From contig NC_037591.1 of assembly GCF_003073045.1 (NCBI RefSeq), positions 24,895,319-24,959,318 of the forward strand: 64,000 bases of DNA, written 5' to 3'. Below are positions 61,088-64,000 of this stretch, piece after piece; position 1 is the stretch's first letter, and each line of letters begins with the position of its first letter. This DNA comes from Pomacea canaliculata. Lineage: Eukaryota; Mollusca; Gastropoda; Architaenioglossa; Ampullariidae. The position numbers and the translations under genes are program-made. The notes beneath the pieces are model-generated. The model saw only the letters and a list, made by a program, of their open reading frames with translations, was not told the DNA's origin and searched no databases.

Positions 61088-63927
61088 ATGTCGGGAAAGG
61101 AAACACCAGTGATATGCGCAGCCCTGTGTTTGTGGGCTTTACTGCTTTGTCTTCCACGCTTTGCGCTTTGTTCGCCTCCAATACATGGTCATGACTGTGA
61201 CAAAACACTTCATCTCCACCAAAATGTGAAGGTGAACATGCAAGATCTCTCCACCTTCTGCTGTGGCGATGGATATTGTTTGTGCTACAGGTACAAGAAC
61301 AACACTTTCCTGGATGCGGACTGCTCCAGACACCATGGAATCTTACTTACATCCCCCGGCTTCCGGACAACACCACTTTCTTAAACTTCTCTTACAACGC
61401 TCTCAGTGTCATTCCGGAGGACTTTTTTAGTAACGTCAGCAGCCTTGTCGTCCTGGACCTTAGCGACAACAATGTGACTGTTATCAACCCCCGGGCTTTC
61501 CAGAACATGTATCAGTTAAAGAAGCTATTTCTTAATTACAACTTTTATTTGAACTACAGCACACTACAGCCTGTCTTCCGCATTCCCACGCTTAATAACT
61601 TCGAACTTGGACACGGGGGTCTGAAAGCTGTTCCAAAAGGATTTTTTCTTAATTTTTCCTTGCCGAATCTTCAGTTTCTGAGTCTCGATGACAATCACCT
61701 TAGAAACATACATTTGAAGGAATTTACTCACTTAAAAAGTCTTTTAGCTTTGGATGTTGTAAACAACAAAGTGTCGAAAGTTTATTCTGCGCCCCTACCC
61801 CTATTGACGTTTCTGGATTTGAAAACTAATGGAATTTTCGACTTCCCAGATACTTGTAACAAAACAGGAAACGCTTCATTATTTCCAAGTCTGGAGAAAC
61901 TTATTCTCAGACAAAACCTCATTAGTACTATTCCAACGCAGACTTGTCTCCCGAAGTTACAAACACTAGACCTGTCAGAGAATCTGTTTAAAGTTATTTC
62001 GTCTGACATGTTCAGACACTTTCATAGTCTCATCGATTTGAACATGCAAAGTATGTCGACAAAACTCTCACAAATACAAGAACGCGCGTTCAGCAGTGCC
62101 ACCTTGCAGGTGATTTCGTTAATGTATAATGATATCGAGTTCGGCGAAGACGTGGTCCACAGTCTGAGTTTCACCGGGTGTCCAAACATCACCTCCCTGC
62201 AGCTCAGCCACAACTACTTCAACCGCATGACAGACGCAAAATTTCGCATCCTCTTCGGCCACCTGACAAAACTGACAGAGCTGTTCCTCGGGAGCTGCAT
62301 GATTGACCAAATCTCGACGGACGCTTTTGCAAATTTCACATCCATCACGATGCTTCATCTGTATGAGAACCAGCTCACGGACCTACCTGATGGCGCCTTT
62401 GATACGATGACTTCTCTTCAAACACTCGTGCTCACCAGCAATAGGCTGTCAGTCATTCGACAGTCCACATTCAGTCCTGAAACGAGAGCAAGACTTCACA
62501 ATTTGGATGTCGCCAACAACCCTTTCATGTGCTCCTGTGATCTAACGTGGTTCCAGCAGTGGTTCGTGTCGTCCCCAGGTCTCTTTGCGTCTTACCAAGG
62601 TAAGTGGTTACTTAAGTGAACGACCTTCCGCAGGTACACTGTCTAAAACTAGAGAAGGGATAATATGTCAAGGTCCATAATTACGAAACAGTTGAGGTTA
62701 CTTTGGGGTTCGCGGAAGCATGGCAGGGTATGCTCAGGCTTAGAACATAAAATGATGATCCAGAGGTCTCTTTCTTGTTTATGGTCTATGACTACAAACG
62801 GCTTGCCAGGTCTGTAGGTATTGAGCGGGGGTAAATCAAATTTGGGGTTCTGATTTATAACATCAGCCTCAGGGTGCCCGGTAGCGTCGTGTTTATAGAA
62901 CTCGCTTGTCACTTATTTTATATCCATTTTTCTAGTATATATGTGTGTCATGCATCACAACAATAGCGTGCGAATTCTTTAGTCATAATTTCTCTTTGCT
63001 CCCTATTGTTAATTTTCTTCTCTTTTTTTTTTTTTTTTTTTTGTCAGCACTTTCATGAAACTGAAAAAGGCGTCATTTATTTCCTGTCTTTTCTTATTTC
63101 TGTTTCAATAGTATTTAATTAGCCTGTATAAGTGCAACAAATGTACTGAACTGCTATCAAGGTGTCTTACGAATTAATATTTTTGTGTTGTCAGCAATAT
63201 TATGCGTTGAATAAAATTCGTTCATAACTTTTAATCTAAAGGTAGCTACTCATGTGAAGACCTAGGAGTTTCCTTATCTTCGTTCTACTTAAGCGAGCAA
63301 GCATGTCTGCTGAGCACTGGTGTCTACACGCTAACAGTGGTCGCCGCTGCTATGGTCATCGTCACACTGACCCTCACCATCGTCGTCTTTCGATATCGCT
63401 GGCACTTCCGCTTGCTGATGTACGAGGCTTTCAGGGCGGGGTCGCAGAGAAGGCAGCAGCTTTTCCTCTCTCGCGGCTTCCGCTACGACATCTTCCTCTC
63501 GTACGCCAACGAGGATGTCACGTGGGTGTCACGCTACCTCGTTCCCAGGCTGGAAGAAGGACTGGGTCTGCGCCTCTGTCTTCATCAGCGCGACTTTATC
63601 CCTGGCCGAAATATCGTCGACAACATAGCCAGCAGCGTGGAGACCAGCAAGAAGATGCTGATGGTCTTCTCCGAGCACTTCGCCCGCAGTCAGTGGTGTC
63701 AGTTCGAGCTGTCCTTGTGTCTTCATCACGCCATGGATCGCGACGACGCTTTGCTGATCGTGTGCTTGGATAATATCTCGTCACGTGACCTGACGGCGGC
63801 CATGTTGGCAGTTCTGAAGACAACCACTTTCATTCAGTGGGATGACGACTCGGACGCCCAGTCCTCGTTTTGGGGACGTCTGAGTGTTGCTTTGCAGGAA
63901 ATCACCCCTAGTGTTGTGACCTCTTGA
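61088..63927 (+). CDS. Toll-like receptor (LRR, transmembrane, TIR)
   Basis: Two exons: 61088-62599 and 63242-63927 (AAG|gtaagt, taaag|GT). Signal peptide ICAALCLWALLLCLPRFALC, then an LRR N-cap with CLCYRY and DCSRH. Roughly fifteen leucine-rich repeats follow (for example LVVLDLSDNNVTVI, LQTLDLSENLF, LQTLVLTSNRLSVI). The C-cap reads NPFMCSCDLTWFQQWF into SYSCEDLG. The membrane helix is about residues 532-555 (YTLTVVAAAMVIVTLTLTIV). The TIR domain from about 585 has YDIFLSYANED (box 1), LHQRDFIPGRNI (box 2) and FWGRL near the end. Box 2 keeps RDFIPG, with Pro at the BB-loop site. Only one LRR C-cap is seen, so it is of the single-cysteine-cluster type. Near 61,337 (caccatggaatctt) one base is missing between SRHHG and NLTYIPRLP. 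Allowing for it, length is 732 aa. Role: innate immune receptor signalling through TIR adaptors. Confidence 0.9.
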
Positions 63928-64000
63928 CCATTGATCTCACAGTTTGTAGTCATGTGACATTTGGTTAATCATGCTAACGCAGCAGCAGTCGATCAGGATT

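Noticed and set aside
63303-63773. 156-codon plus-strand frame overlapping the TIR exon
   Set aside because: It is an out-of-frame shadow of the TIR domain, which reads correctly one frame over to the stop at 63927.
1-64000. CRISPR arrays, rRNA genes, retroviral or Polinton-like elements
   Set aside because: None seen: no regular spacer arrays, no rRNA stretches and no capsid, envelope or reverse transcriptase motifs were noticed by eye.

Overview
The window is animal nuclear DNA: AT-rich, with genes split into short exons by GT-AG introns and many short repeats. The gene content (Toll-like receptor, SLC5 transporter, sacsin-like protein, small WAP/antistasin inhibitors, IL-17-like cysteine-rich secreted proteins) fits a lophotrochozoan, most likely a gastropod mollusc. 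The organism is inferred from families, not read directly.

The main structural result concerns assembly. Positions 10,134-25,037 and 25,138-37,903 are two versions of the same locus, back to back across a gap of exactly 100 Ns. They start at the same point and end at the same point. Version A is clean on its left (about 10.1-15.2 kb) and riddled with scattered indels on its right. Version B is the mirror image: noisy at 25.1-29.2 kb and clean at about 29.2-37.9 kb. This is what two unmerged contig ends with unpolished tips look like. The real locus is probably 10,134 to about 15,240 followed directly by about 29,220-37,903.

Layout from left to right. 1-3.6 kb: no recognised gene. 3.7-9.9 kb: two tandem five-exon genes for a secreted cysteine-rich protein of about 215 aa with an IL-17-like C-terminal half; the second has a one-base frameshift. 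14-15.2 kb plus 29.2-33.4 kb: a plus-strand gene for a large Gln-rich then Ser/Thr-rich mucin-like protein ending in a TIL-like cysteine cluster. 34.5-39.5 kb, minus strand: two genes for small secreted proteins with one WAP-like and one antistasin-like domain, plus an orphan antistasin exon. 40.2-42.4 kb: a single-pass Ig-domain membrane protein. 44.4-52.6 kb, minus strand: a 15-exon SLC5 sodium-coupled transporter whose frame closes at 595 aa if one missing base is allowed. 55.8-57.8 kb, minus strand: a short sacsin-like C-terminal gene (degenerate J region plus HEPN). 61.1-63.9 kb: a Toll-like receptor of about 732 aa, again with one missing base.

Two small DNA transposons are well delimited: a piggyBac relic with TTAA target sites in an SLC5 intron (46,301-46,798) and a Mutator-type MITE with a perfect 9-bp target duplication (53,630-54,022). 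Functionally the window leans towards secreted defence and recognition: cytokine-like proteins, protease-inhibitor folds, a mucin-like protein, an Ig receptor and a TLR. Single-base frameshifts recur in otherwise well-kept genes, so residual consensus errors are a real possibility.
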